Shown here piece after piece: positions 35,593 to 44,188 of a stretch of DNA of 64,000 nt. Source of the DNA: Planctomycetia bacterium (GTDB taxonomy: Bacteria; Planctomycetota; Planctomycetia; Pirellulales; JACPPG01); contig JACPPG010000023.1 of assembly GCA_016191115.1 (NCBI GenBank), positions 133,062-197,061 of the forward strand, given 5' to 3'. The notes beneath the pieces were generated by a model, which did not search any database, had not been told where the DNA came from, and saw only the letters and a program-made list of their open reading frames with translations. The position numbers and the translations under genes are program-made. How positions within the stretch are numbered: position 1 is the stretch's first letter; each line of letters starts with the position of its first letter.

Positions 35593-36528
35593 ATGGCGCC
35601 GACAGGGGTTGATCGCCGCGCGGCGCCTCTCTACACTGTCGCCCCCCAACGCGGCTGGTGCGCGCGCCACCACGTTCGCGCGTTGGGACTCGACCGTGTC
35701 TGGCTCCGCTTTGCATCGCGAATCCCGATTGAAGACGAGACACTCGTGACCGCATACGCCGCAGAAATCTGGAGATTGCGGCACTTCTGGTTGGCGCTCG
35801 TGCGCGTCGATCTACGGAAGTGCTACCGCCACACGACGCTCGGGCTGGGCTGGTCACTCTTGCACCCGATCGCCATGACCGTCGTGCTGTGCACCGTCTT
35901 CAGCAAGCTCTTTAACGCCGATATCCGCACGTACGCGCCATTCCTTCTGTCGGGCTTGACGCTGTGGAACTTCATGACGGCCGTGATGACCCAAGGTTGT
36001 CAGTCGTTTTTTCAAGGCGAGTCGTACATCCGTCAGCATCCGGCGCCCCTGGCGATCTACCCCCTGCGGGCCACTCTGGGGACCGGCATTCACCTGTTGC
36101 TGGGATTGGGCGTCGTATTGGTGTTCGTGTGGTGCTTTCGCGGGCTTGGCAACATCCCCGCGCTCGTGAGCCTGTTGCCCACCATGTTGTTGATCTTTGT
36201 TTTCGCCTGGTCCCTGGCGATCTGCATGGGCGTTGTGAACGTGTTGTTCCAGGACACGCAGCATTTGATCCAGGTGCTTTTGCAGGTGCTGTTTTACGTC
36301 ACGCCGGTCATGTACCCGGCCGACGTGCTCCGCGAGCGCAAGCTGTCCTGGGTTGTGACCTTCAATCCGTTCTCGGCGTTTCTGGAGCTGGTGCGGCTGC
36401 CGATGGTCGAGGCGCGATTTCCTCCGCTTTCGTCGTATGCCGTGGCGCTGGCGACCACGGTTTTGGTCGCGGCCGGCGCCTTTCTGCTGCTGTCGCGGTA
36501 TGAGCGCCGCATGATCTTCTACTTGTAG
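35593..36528 (+). CDS. Polysaccharide ABC exporter permease (Wzm-like)
   Basis: 311 residues from ATG 35593. Six hydrophobic helices; VRVDLRKCYRHTTLGLGWSL at ~69 is the amphipathic entry typical of ABC-2 O-antigen/teichoic acid exporters, and LQVLFYVTPVMYPAD is characteristic. GTG 35746 would give a more typical N-terminus (TAYAAEIWRLRHFW) and may be the real start, since the first ~50 residues are atypical and no ribosome-binding site precedes 35593. Paired with Wzt downstream. Confidence 0.85.
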   Translation: MAPTGVDRRAAPLYTVAPQRGWCARHHVRALGLDRVWLRFASRIPIEDETLVTAYAAEIWRLRHFWLALVRVDLRKCYRHTTLGLGWSLLHPIAMTVVLCTVFSKLFNADIRTYAPFLLSGLTLWNFMTAVMTQGCQSFFQGESYIRQHPAPLAIYPLRATLGTGIHLLLGLGVVLVFVWCFRGLGNIPALVSLLPTMLLIFVFAWSLAICMGVVNVLFQDTQHLIQVLLQVLFYVTPVMYPADVLRERKLSWVVTFNPFSAFLELVRLPMVEARFPPLSSYAVALATTVLVAAGAFLLLSRYERRMIFYL

Positions 36529-36560
36529 CCTTCGGACCAACAGAGCGCCGACAACAAGAC

Positions 36561-37322
36561 ATGACCCTCATCCACCTCGAAGACGCCAGCCTCGTGTTCA
36601 AGGTGCGGCGCCGTGGCCGCGTCAGCTTGAAGGAGTACCTGCTCACCGGCATGTTCCGCCGCCGTGGGCAGAACTATTTTCAAGTCAACGCCCTGGACAA
36701 GATCAACCTGGACGTCGGCGAGGGCGAACGCCTCGGGATCATCGGCGCTAACGGCGCGGGCAAAAGCACGCTGCTGAAGCTCGTCGCCGGCATCTACCCA
36801 CCCACCGCGGGCAAACGCGTCGTGACGGGGCAGATCAGCTCGCTGTTCGACATCACGTTGGGTTTCGAGCTCGACGCCAACGGCTGGGAAAACATGACTT
36901 ACCGTGGCTACCTGTTGGGTGAAACGCCCCGCTCGATCCGCGCGAAGATGCCGGCGATCGCCGAATTCAGCGAGCTGGGAACGTTCCTCGACATGCCCGT
37001 CCGCTACTACTCGGCGGGCATGATGGTCCGGCTGGCGTTTTCCATCTCGACGGCCATCGAGCCCGACATCCTGATCGTCGACGAAGTGCTCAGCGCGGGC
37101 GACCTGGAGTTCCAGGTCAAGGCGCGCGACCGAATGCGCGGCCTGATCGCTAGCGCCCGCGCGGTTGTGGTGGTGAGCCACGACCTGTCGTCGATTGCGC
37201 AGCTATGCGACCGCGTCGTGTGGCTCGACCACGGACGCGCGCGGCTGGTTGGTCCCACCGGCGAGGTCGTCGCCGCGTACGCCAACGACTGCACCGCGGG
37301 ACATCAAGCCCAGGCCGCGTGA
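36561..37322 (+). CDS. Polysaccharide ABC exporter ATPase (Wzt/TagH-like)
   Basis: 253 residues. Walker A IGANGAGKST (61-70), ABC signature YYSAGMMVRLAFS, Walker B DILIVDEVLSAGD, and VVSHDLSS (H-loop) are all present. It powers glycan export through the permease 32 bp upstream. There is no C-terminal carbohydrate-binding domain of the kind that lets some Wzt proteins recognise a capped O-antigen, so chain-length sensing must occur elsewhere, if at all. Confidence 0.9.
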   Translation: MTLIHLEDASLVFKVRRRGRVSLKEYLLTGMFRRRGQNYFQVNALDKINLDVGEGERLGIIGANGAGKSTLLKLVAGIYPPTAGKRVVTGQISSLFDITLGFELDANGWENMTYRGYLLGETPRSIRAKMPAIAEFSELGTFLDMPVRYYSAGMMVRLAFSISTAIEPDILIVDEVLSAGDLEFQVKARDRMRGLIASARAVVVVSHDLSSIAQLCDRVVWLDHGRARLVGPTGEVVAAYANDCTAGHQAQAA

Positions 37323-37412
37323 TGCGCCCCGCAATCCGGGTCGCGGCACGCATGGGTTCAAGTGAGACAGGCGGCACAAACGGCAGCGACCTCAAGCCCC
37401 GGCGACAACAAG

Positions 37413-38078
37413 ATGAAACGGCCGGCCGTATTTGTCGATCGCGACGGCACGATCAACGAGGACGTGGGCTACCTCGCGCGCCCTTCGCAGTTACGGCTGA
37501 TCGCAGGCGCGGCCGAGGCGATCGCGCGGCTCAATCAGCACGGCGTGCCGGTGGTGGTGGTCACGAACCAGGCCGGCGTCGCCCGCGGACTGTTCGCGGA
37601 GTCGGCGATCGGCAATGTGCACGCCCGGCTGGACAAGCTGCTCGCGCGTCACGGGGCCTGCGTCGATCGCTACGACTACTGCCCGCATCACCCACGCGAC
37701 GGCCAGGGTGCCTACCAAATCGATTGCGAGTGCCGCAAGCCGCGGCCGGGTATGTTGCTGCGGGTCGCGGAGGAGCTGGGCCTGGACCTGGCACGTTCGT
37801 ACATGATCGGGGACAAGCTGACCGACCTGGAGGCCGGCGCCCACGCCGGCTGCCGGACGATTCTCGTCCGCAGCGGGTACGGTGCCCAGGCCGCCACGAC
37901 TCTCGCCCCCGGAGCGTACAATGTCGCGGGCGTATTCGATTCGCTTTTGCCGGCCATCGAGTTTTGCCTGCCGAGGTTGACTGGCCAGCGGCAGGCTCCG
38001 CCACCGTGGCACGCGGTCCGGGCCATGCCAGGCGTGTCGCCTGCTCCGCGCCAATCGCCGCGCAGGCGCGGCGGCTAA
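37413..38078 (+). CDS. gmhB: D-glycero-manno-heptose 1,7-bisphosphate 7-phosphatase
   Basis: 221 residues. HAD motifs AVFVDRDGTINED (nucleophile Asp), VVTNQAGVARG and YMIGDKLTDLEAG; the structural zinc loop is visible as CPHHP and CECRKP. It removes the 7-phosphate of heptose-1,7-bisphosphate, linking the hddA step to hddC. The ~30 residues after CLPRL are Pro/Arg-rich and off-family. It ends 3 bp from the convergent lysC stop. Confidence 0.9.
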   Translation: MKRPAVFVDRDGTINEDVGYLARPSQLRLIAGAAEAIARLNQHGVPVVVVTNQAGVARGLFAESAIGNVHARLDKLLARHGACVDRYDYCPHHPRDGQGAYQIDCECRKPRPGMLLRVAEELGLDLARSYMIGDKLTDLEAGAHAGCRTILVRSGYGAQAATTLAPGAYNVAGVFDSLLPAIEFCLPRLTGQRQAPPPWHAVRAMPGVSPAPRQSPRRRGG

Positions 38079-38081
38079 CCG

Positions 38082-39878
38082 CTACACCAAGGCGTCCGCA
38101 AACGCCTTGGTGAGGCATTCCAGTCCTTTCGGGCCCGCCGCGCCGTCGACCACGACGTTCACGCGCACTTCGCTGGTGTTGATCATCGCGACGTTGATGC
38201 CCTCGGCCGCCAGCGCGCGGAACATGCGAATCGCCACGTCGGTGTGGCTGCGCATGCCGATTCCGGAGACCGACAGCTTGGCCACCTTGGGCGCGCTAGT
38301 GACCGGGCCGCAGCCGAGCCGCGCGGACGTTTCGCGGCTGACCGCCAGGGCCCGATCGAGATGCGCCTGCGGCACGGTGAAGCTCAAGTTCGCGTGACCG
38401 GCTCGGCCCAAGCTCTGCACGATCATGTCGACGAAGATGTTGCCGGCGGCGATCCGTTCGAACACCTCGGCCGCCAGCCCTGGAACGTCCGGCACGCCGG
38501 TAATCGTCACGCGGGCCTGCGTTTCGTCGAGCGCGATGTCGTCGATCGTCAGGTCCTCCATTCCCTGCAATCGGGCCACCATATTGCCCCGCAGCCGCGC
38601 CACGATGTCGTTGGCGTTGGCGGCCCGCGCCGGCTCGGCGGTGACCGCGCCACCGGCTGAGCCGGGCTCCTTTTCGAGCTCGAAAGCGCGGTGCACGGCG
38701 CGCAAGGCCGCTGTGGCCTGATCGCGGCCGACGAGGACCGAGATCTTGATTTCGCTGGTGGTGATCATCTGGATGTTGACGCCCGCCTCGGACAGCGCAC
38801 GGAACATCTTCTGCGCGACGCCGGTCTGAGTGGCCATCCCCAACCCGACGACTGAGATCTTCGACACGTTTTCGTCACGGCTGAAGTCCTCGGCCCCCAG
38901 CTCCGCGGCGGCGGCTTCCACTGCCTGCATCGTGGCCACCAGTTCGTCGCGCGGCACGGTAAAGGAAATGTCGGCCCTCGCCTCGGCCCCCACGTTCTGC
39001 ACGATCATGTCGACCGAGATATTCTGGGCGGCGATCTTCGAGAATAGCGCCAAGCTGGTGCCCGGCTTGTCCGGCACGCCCAGCACGGTGACGCGGGCCT
39101 CGTTCTTCACGAGCGTGGCCCCGCTCACGGCTTGCCCCTGCGCCTCGGGACGGTCGGTAATGATGGTTCCTGGCTGGTCGCTGAAGCTGCTGCGGACGTG
39201 AATGGGAACGGAGAATTTTTTGGCGAACTCGATCGATCGGCTGTGCATCACGCCCGCCCCCAGGCTGGCCAGCTCGAGCATCTCGTCGTAGCTCACCTGG
39301 CGGACCCTGCGGGCCTCGGGCAGGGCCCGTGGGTCGGTGGTGTATACGCCGTCGACGTCGGTGAAAATCTCGCAAGCGTCGGCCCCCAGCACGGCCGCCA
39401 GCGCCACGGCCGTTGTGTCGCTGCCGCCACGGCCGAGCGTGGTGATGTTCTGGTCCTCGTCGGTGCCTTGGAAACCGGCGGCGATCACGATTTTGCCGCC
39501 ATCCAAGGCTTTCCGCATACGGTCGGTCGAAATCGAGTGAATCCGCGCTTTGGTGTGAGTGCTGTCCGTGCGGATGCCGATCTGTGCGCCCGTGAAGCTG
39601 ATCGCCTTGCACCCCAACGACTCGATCGCCATCGCCATCAAGGCCACGCTCACCTGCTCGCCCGTCGACAACAGCATATCCATCTCGCGGGCCGGCGGAC
39701 TGTCGGTGATCTCGTGGGCCAAATCCACGAGCACGTCCGTGTTCTTGCCCATCGCGCTGACCACCATCACCACGCGGTTCCCTTCCTGCTGCGCGCGGAC
39801 CGCCTTGCGGGCGGCAGCCAGGATCTTCTGGCTGTCGGCGACGCTGGTGCCACCGAATTTTTGCACGATCAACGGCAT
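38082..39878 (-). CDS. lysC: Aspartate kinase with duplicated ACT regulatory region
   Basis: 598 residues versus ~400-450 usually. The kinase domain (~1-260) shows VQKFGGTSVAD, FTGAQIGI, LGRGGSDTTAVAL and FTDVDGVYTTDPR. It is followed by two ACT pairs: ~265-410 and ~440-590, each beginning ARVTVLGVPDKPG or ARVTITGVPDVPG and containing an SVDMIVQ or FVDMIVQ strand. The second pair is an internal duplication, as reported for cyanobacterial enzymes, and implies complex feedback by lysine and threonine. Third gene of hom-apgM-lysC. Confidence 0.93.
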   Translation of the reverse strand: MPLIVQKFGGTSVADSQKILAAARKAVRAQQEGNRVVMVVSAMGKNTDVLVDLAHEITDSPPAREMDMLLSTGEQVSVALMAMAIESLGCKAISFTGAQIGIRTDSTHTKARIHSISTDRMRKALDGGKIVIAAGFQGTDEDQNITTLGRGGSDTTAVALAAVLGADACEIFTDVDGVYTTDPRALPEARRVRQVSYDEMLELASLGAGVMHSRSIEFAKKFSVPIHVRSSFSDQPGTIITDRPEAQGQAVSGATLVKNEARVTVLGVPDKPGTSLALFSKIAAQNISVDMIVQNVGAEARADISFTVPRDELVATMQAVEAAAAELGAEDFSRDENVSKISVVGLGMATQTGVAQKMFRALSEAGVNIQMITTSEIKISVLVGRDQATAALRAVHRAFELEKEPGSAGGAVTAEPARAANANDIVARLRGNMVARLQGMEDLTIDDIALDETQARVTITGVPDVPGLAAEVFERIAAGNIFVDMIVQSLGRAGHANLSFTVPQAHLDRALAVSRETSARLGCGPVTSAPKVAKLSVSGIGMRSHTDVAIRMFRALAAEGINVAMINTSEVRVNVVVDGAAGPKGLECLTKAFADALV

Positions 39879-39887
39879 GATTGTTAT

Positions 39888-39967
39888 CGGTGCCCGCAGG
39901 GCACCCTACATCTCGCTGTCAACGGAAGCTCCCTCTCCCCTGGCGGGGAGGGTCGGGGTGAGGGGGC
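39888..39967. repeat. Repeat hairpins in operon spacer
   Basis: GGTGCCCGCAGGGCACCCTAC (39890-39910) is a short hairpin of the 3489 type; CTCCCTCTCCCCTGGCGGGG with AGGGTCGGGGTGAGGGGG (39929-39967) is family G. They lie between apgM and lysC. Confidence 0.6.
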
Positions 39968-39985
39968 GCTCGCATCGAGGCCGGA

Positions 39986-41203
39986 TCATCTCTCGCACCC
40001 GCCAAGGAAGTATTGCATCAACTTCCAACCTGGGTCGAACGACAAGGCAGACTGCGCCGCGGCCGTCTCGCTGTATTTCTGCGCGGCGTCCGGCTTGACG
40101 TCGCTTCCCGCGATGGCGAAGGGCACGGCGCCGTGACTGTGCGTCTTAGTGCGCACCGGCGTCGGATGGTCGGGCGTCACGAGAATCCGGTACGGTCCTT
40201 GCGATTTCAGTGCCGTGTGCAGCGGCCCGACAATGTGCCGATCGATCTCCTCGAGCGCGGAAATCTTGGCCTGCGCGTTCCCTTCGTGCGACGCCTCGTC
40301 GGTGGCCTCGACGTGCACGCAGATGATGTCCACGTCACCGGCGCGCAGCGCCTCAACCCCGTACCGACCCTTGGCCGCGTAGTCGGTGTCGAGGTAACCG
40401 GTGGCGCCCGGCACTTCGATCCTTTGCCACCCGACGAGCGCGGCCAGCCCGCGCAAGAGGTCGACGGCCGTGATCATGGCCCCGCGTTTGCCGTAGACGT
40501 CGAGAAACGGCGGTAGCGACGGCGTTCGCCCCAGGCCCCACAGCCAAATGTTGGTGGCCGGCAGCTTGCCTTGGCTGCGTCGCGCGGCGTTGACCGGATG
40601 ATCGGCGAACAGCGCCACGCTCTCGTGCATCAACTGATTCAACAGGTCGCTGCCAGGCCCGCGCGGATAGTCGTCGAGGACCGATTTGTCGGTCAGGTCG
40701 TGCGGCGGCGTCGCCCGCGTGTCGGCGCTAAAGGGTGCGGCGGCTCCCGTGCCGCGATATACGAGCAGGTTGCGATAACTGACCCCCGGATAGAACCGCA
40801 GCCGATCCCCCCCGAACCGCTCCTGCGCCGTGGCCAGTAGCGCGGTCGCCTCTTCGGTCGAGATATGGCCGGCCGTGAAATCGCGCATCGTCTGCTTTTC
40901 GATCGTCACCAGGTTGCAGCGGATCGCCCAATCGTCGGACCCCAGCTCGATCCCCAGGGCAGCCGCTTCCAAGGGCGCGCGACCAGTGAAATGCGCGAGC
41001 GGATCGTAGCCGAAAAGGCTCAAGTTCGCGACGTCCGAGCCAGGCGGAAGCGACGCCGGCACGTGGCTCGCGCGACCGACGACGCCGGCGGCGGCGATGG
41101 CGTCCATCTCCGGGACGCTGGCCGCTTCGAGCGGCGTGCGTCCGCCGAGCGAGGCCTGCGGCTCATCGGCGCATCCGTCGGGAATGATGATCGCGTATTT
41201 CAT
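39986..41203 (-). CDS. apgM: ApgM-type phosphomutase; candidate homoserine kinase
   Basis: 405 residues. MKYAIIIPDGCADEP, ASLPPGSDVANLSLFGYDP (catalytic Ser region), VHVEATDEASHEGN and VTPDHPTPVRTKTHSH (metal ligands) are the archaeal-type cofactor-independent phosphoglycerate mutase signature. It starts 1 bp after the hom stop and is followed by lysC, with no thrB in the window. ApgM relatives located in threonine operons have been shown or proposed to act as homoserine kinase, so that role is more likely than glycolysis; this is inference. Confidence 0.85.
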   Translation of the reverse strand: MKYAIIIPDGCADEPQASLGGRTPLEAASVPEMDAIAAAGVVGRASHVPASLPPGSDVANLSLFGYDPLAHFTGRAPLEAAALGIELGSDDWAIRCNLVTIEKQTMRDFTAGHISTEEATALLATAQERFGGDRLRFYPGVSYRNLLVYRGTGAAAPFSADTRATPPHDLTDKSVLDDYPRGPGSDLLNQLMHESVALFADHPVNAARRSQGKLPATNIWLWGLGRTPSLPPFLDVYGKRGAMITAVDLLRGLAALVGWQRIEVPGATGYLDTDYAAKGRYGVEALRAGDVDIICVHVEATDEASHEGNAQAKISALEEIDRHIVGPLHTALKSQGPYRILVTPDHPTPVRTKTHSHGAVPFAIAGSDVKPDAAQKYSETAAAQSALSFDPGWKLMQYFLGGCER

Positions 41204-41204
41204 G

Positions 41205-42503
41205 TCAGTCCCGCACCTTCATCCGCACGCTGCCGGCCTTTACGGCCTTCAAGTTGTCGATTTCCTCCTTCGCCTTGCGCGTCGCGCCTTCGGTGGTCTG
41301 GTGCGTCATGATCACCAGCGGCACGACGTCCGTCTCGCCGTCCACGGCTTCGTGCTGGATCACCGAGGCGATGGATATCCCATGTCGCCCCAAAACTCCC
41401 GTGATCTCCGACATCACGCCGGGGCGGTCCAGTACCCCGAATCGCATGTAAAAGCGGCCAACCATGCGATCGTGCGCGCGCGGCGCGACGAGGGCCTCGC
41501 GCTGGCTCCACAGCTCGAGCGTGCGGAACGTGATCGCCGTGCGGCCGACAACCGTGTCGATCAAATCCGCCACCACGGCCGAGGCCGTAGGCATCTGGCC
41601 GGCGCCCAGCCCGTGGAAGAAGACCCGCCCCACGGCGTCTCCGACGACGCTGACGGCATTGTAGGCGGCGCGGACCTCGGCCAGCGGCGTGCCGCACTTC
41701 ACCAGCGTGGGCGAAACGTGGACTTCCAAGTCGCCGCCGGTGAGTTCGGCCACGGCCAGCAGCTTGACGCGGTAGCCCAGCTCCTTGGCGTATAGCAAGT
41801 CGGCGACGTCCAGCATGTCGATTCCCTGGCGAGGAATGTCCCGCCAATGGATCCGCGCGCCGAAGGCCAAGTGGGCCAGGATCGCCAGCTTCTGGGCCGT
41901 GTCCGTCCCGTCGACGTCCATCGTCGGATCGGTTTCGGCGTAGCCCAGCCGCTGGGCAGCCGCCAGCGCCTCGCCGTAGGTCAAGCCGCGTTCCTCCATG
42001 GACGTGAGCACATAATTGCTCGTGCCGTTGAGGATGGCGGTGAGCGAGATGATCTGGTTGGCGGACAGGCACTGGCTGATGTTGGCGATGATCGGAATGC
42101 CGCCGGCGACCGAGGCCTCGAAGGCGATCGAGCGCCCTAGCTCGCGGGCCCGGTCGAACAGCTCCGGCCCGTGCTCGGCGAGCAAGGCCTTGTTGGCCGT
42201 GACCACGTCCTTGCCGCTTTCCAGTAGCGCGAGCATGACGGTCCGGGCCGGCTCAAGGCCGCCCAACAGGTGCGCCACGGCCACGATTTCCGGATCGCGG
42301 GTGATGCGGCTCAAGTCGTCCGACAGAATGCCCGCCGGCAGATCGCAGTCCCGCGTCTTCGTGACGTCACGGACGACGACCTGCTCGAGCCATAATGTGC
42401 GACCCGCGTGACGCGCCGTCCGATCCCCGTAGTCGAGCAAGAGCTTGGCGACGCCCGATCCCACGGTCCCTAGCCCGACAATGGCTACTTTGGTCTTCTC
42501 CAT
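41205..42503 (-). CDS. hom: Homoserine dehydrogenase
   Basis: 432 residues. VAIVGLGTVGSGVAKLL binds NAD(P); TANKALLAEHG and GILNGTSNYVL-like AILNGTSNYVLTSM are the catalytic signatures; RLGYAETDPTMDVDG is the family fingerprint. A C-terminal ACT domain (~350-425) fits threonine feedback. First gene of hom-apgM-lysC on the minus strand. Confidence 0.95.
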   Translation of the reverse strand: MEKTKVAIVGLGTVGSGVAKLLLDYGDRTARHAGRTLWLEQVVVRDVTKTRDCDLPAGILSDDLSRITRDPEIVAVAHLLGGLEPARTVMLALLESGKDVVTANKALLAEHGPELFDRARELGRSIAFEASVAGGIPIIANISQCLSANQIISLTAILNGTSNYVLTSMEERGLTYGEALAAAQRLGYAETDPTMDVDGTDTAQKLAILAHLAFGARIHWRDIPRQGIDMLDVADLLYAKELGYRVKLLAVAELTGGDLEVHVSPTLVKCGTPLAEVRAAYNAVSVVGDAVGRVFFHGLGAGQMPTASAVVADLIDTVVGRTAITFRTLELWSQREALVAPRAHDRMVGRFYMRFGVLDRPGVMSEITGVLGRHGISIASVIQHEAVDGETDVVPLVIMTHQTTEGATRKAKEEIDNLKAVKAGSVRMKVRD

Positions 42504-42598
42504 GAGAGAGACAGGGGCGTCAACAAGGGAAAGAAAAGGGGGAATTCGCCATCGTAGGTATGCCGGCTACGGGGCGTCAAGCGGCCATGAGGAGTGGT

Positions 42599-42755
42599 CA
42601 GGGCCATTCTGTTTTTCAAAATGGCGAGGCGGGAAAATGGGACTGGCTCCGAGCATAAACAGCGCAAGCCCTTTCAGACCAACGTTTCGTCTCGGTGCCT
42701 GTCCCACTTTCCCGCCGGTGCGCCGCCGTCCAACTTGAATCTGTGAACGGCCCTG
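42599..42755 (+). mobile_element. Element A, copy 8 (complete)
   Basis: 157 bp, CAGGGCCATTC to GAACGGCCCTG. Flanks GAGGAGTGGT (42589-42598) and GAGCAGTGGT (42756-42765), one mismatch. Element B follows. Confidence 0.85.
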
Positions 42756-42766
42756 GAGCAGTGGTA

Positions 42767-42893
42767 CAGGAGAACTGCAAAGTGCGGGGTCTGGCTCATT
42801 TTTCGGCACACGCGGTCTTCAATAATCCTTCCGACGGACTTTGCGCCGAAAAATGTGCCTGACCCCCTCTCCCAGGACTTTGCAGTTCTCTTG
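42767..42893 (+). mobile_element. Element B, copy 5 (complete)
   Basis: 127 bp, CAGGAGAACTGCAAAGTGC to TTTGCAGTTCTCTTG. The 11-bp repeat GAGCAGTGGTA occurs on both sides (42756-42766, 42894-42904), again giving repeat-A-repeat-B-repeat. Confidence 0.85.
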
Positions 42894-43161
42894 GAGCAGT
42901 GGTAGTGGTGCCGGCTGAATGGCGGGCCGGGGCCGCTGGAATGCGAGACACTCGATGAGCTCGTGCAAACAACGTTGGCGGCCACCGGTTGCCCGTACCC
43001 GTTTCCGGCCCTGCGATGCTAGCTCCTGACGGTAGCGGCGTCGACGCTGCCCATTTTCATCGCGGATGAGGGCTTCGCCCGACCGGACTCGCCTTGCCCT
43101 CTCACGGCGGTTGCCGGTACAGTCCGCCCTTCGTTTCTGGCCGCTGATAGGAGCTTACGCT
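42894..43161. other. Intergenic stretch without recognised feature
   Basis: 268 bp between element B copy 5 and the next gene. Only the AGGAG ribosome-binding site at 43149-43153 is recognisable. Confidence 0.4.
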
Positions 43162-43470
43162 ATGCGACGGATTGGCTCGTTTCTCTTGGGCATTGTGGTA
43201 GGTGGCGTGCTGGTCTTCTTCGCGCAGCGCTACCACGTCGTGCGGACCGACCAGGGGGTCGAGTTCGTGCCCAAGCTGCAAAGCGGCTTGAGCGACACGT
43301 ATGTCGACATACGAAAGTTCCAGGCCACGGACTGGGCCAACCACAAGGCGCTGGCCGCGGCGATCGTGCAGGCCCAAAAGGATCACATCCTCTCCGATTC
43401 GGCTTCCGATCAGGTTCGGCAGGGGGTGGGCCGACTGGTCGATGAACTGAAGGCGCTCAAGAGCAGTTGA
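43162..43470 (+). CDS. Small membrane-anchored protein
   Basis: 102 residues. A single N-terminal helix (FLLGIVVGGVLVFFAQR) anchors an otherwise soluble, charged domain (FQATDWANHKALAAAIVQAQ, C-terminal amphipathic helix). AGGAG (43149-43153) sits 8 bases before ATG 43162. No family is recognised. Confidence 0.65.
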   Translation: MRRIGSFLLGIVVGGVLVFFAQRYHVVRTDQGVEFVPKLQSGLSDTYVDIRKFQATDWANHKALAAAIVQAQKDHILSDSASDQVRQGVGRLVDELKALKSS

Positions 43471-43781
43471 TCGGCGGCACCCCGGCCGTGCGGCTGGGCT
43501 GCCGATCGAAGCCGCATGAAATCGCCGGCGCGCTCGACATAAGCGCCTCCTTCCGCACCACCGCACCTCCGTCCACTGGCTCCCGGCGGCCGACCACGGC
43601 CGGGTATCGAGATCGCCGGGCGCGTTCGGACGTTCTGGCGCCCGTGCTAGATCCGGTGCAACCGAAAAACGCTGTGCGCCACGTGGAGTCCTTGGACCCA
43701 ACGCTCGATAGATGCTGCTAAAGGCCCGAGCGCTCCCTGGTGCGCTCTTGCGCCCACCGTGAGCATGAGCGGAGGACATCG
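43471..43781. other. Intergenic stretch without recognised feature
   Basis: 311 bp. An 84-codon open frame here lacks a ribosome-binding site and family similarity, and I do not count it as a gene. Confidence 0.4.
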
Positions 43782-44066
43782 ATGGACTTCAACCGCAACC
43801 ACTACTTCATGGCCGGGCTGGTGGTGCTGGTGCTCGGCATCCAGATGCGGATGGTGGACTCATTCGTGCTGACGCCGAAGAGCACGCGGTTCTTGGCCAC
43901 GAAATTCCAGAACGAGCCCGGATCAGGCATCGCGCGGATCGTGCCGTCGGGCGGGGCGGGACCGCGGAAGACGCTGCGGCCGCCGGAATGGCTCGGCTGG
44001 GCCCTGATCTCGATCAGTTCGGTCCTCATTCTGCACAGCCTGGCGATGCCTCGGCCAGGAGCGTGA
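43782..44066 (+). CDS. Small two-helix membrane protein
   Basis: 94 residues; HYFMAGLVVLVLGIQMRMV and LGWALISISSVLILHSLAM are membrane segments around a basic/polar middle. GGAGG (43771-43775) lies 6 bases before ATG 43782. It belongs to the unnamed short membrane proteins frequent in planctomycetes. Function unknown. Confidence 0.65.
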   Translation: MDFNRNHYFMAGLVVLVLGIQMRMVDSFVLTPKSTRFLATKFQNEPGSGIARIVPSGGAGPRKTLRPPEWLGWALISISSVLILHSLAMPRPGA

Positions 44067-44188
44067 CCAGTGGCGCGCAAGGCGCTTGCGCCCAGCAGGC
44101 GGGTTCGGGCGTTGCGCCGGGCATGTGGCGCGCTTGGGCGGCCGCGCCCGACGAGCCGTGAGCGTGGCGGCTATTTCACTCCCGCCGT

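Noticed and set aside
35854..36540. 228-codon antisense frame over the exporter permease
   Set aside because: Same reason; low-complexity polar translation with no fold signs.
43467..43721. 84-codon open frame between small membrane protein genes
   Set aside because: No ribosome-binding site, no signal peptide or motif, and Arg/Pro-rich composition.
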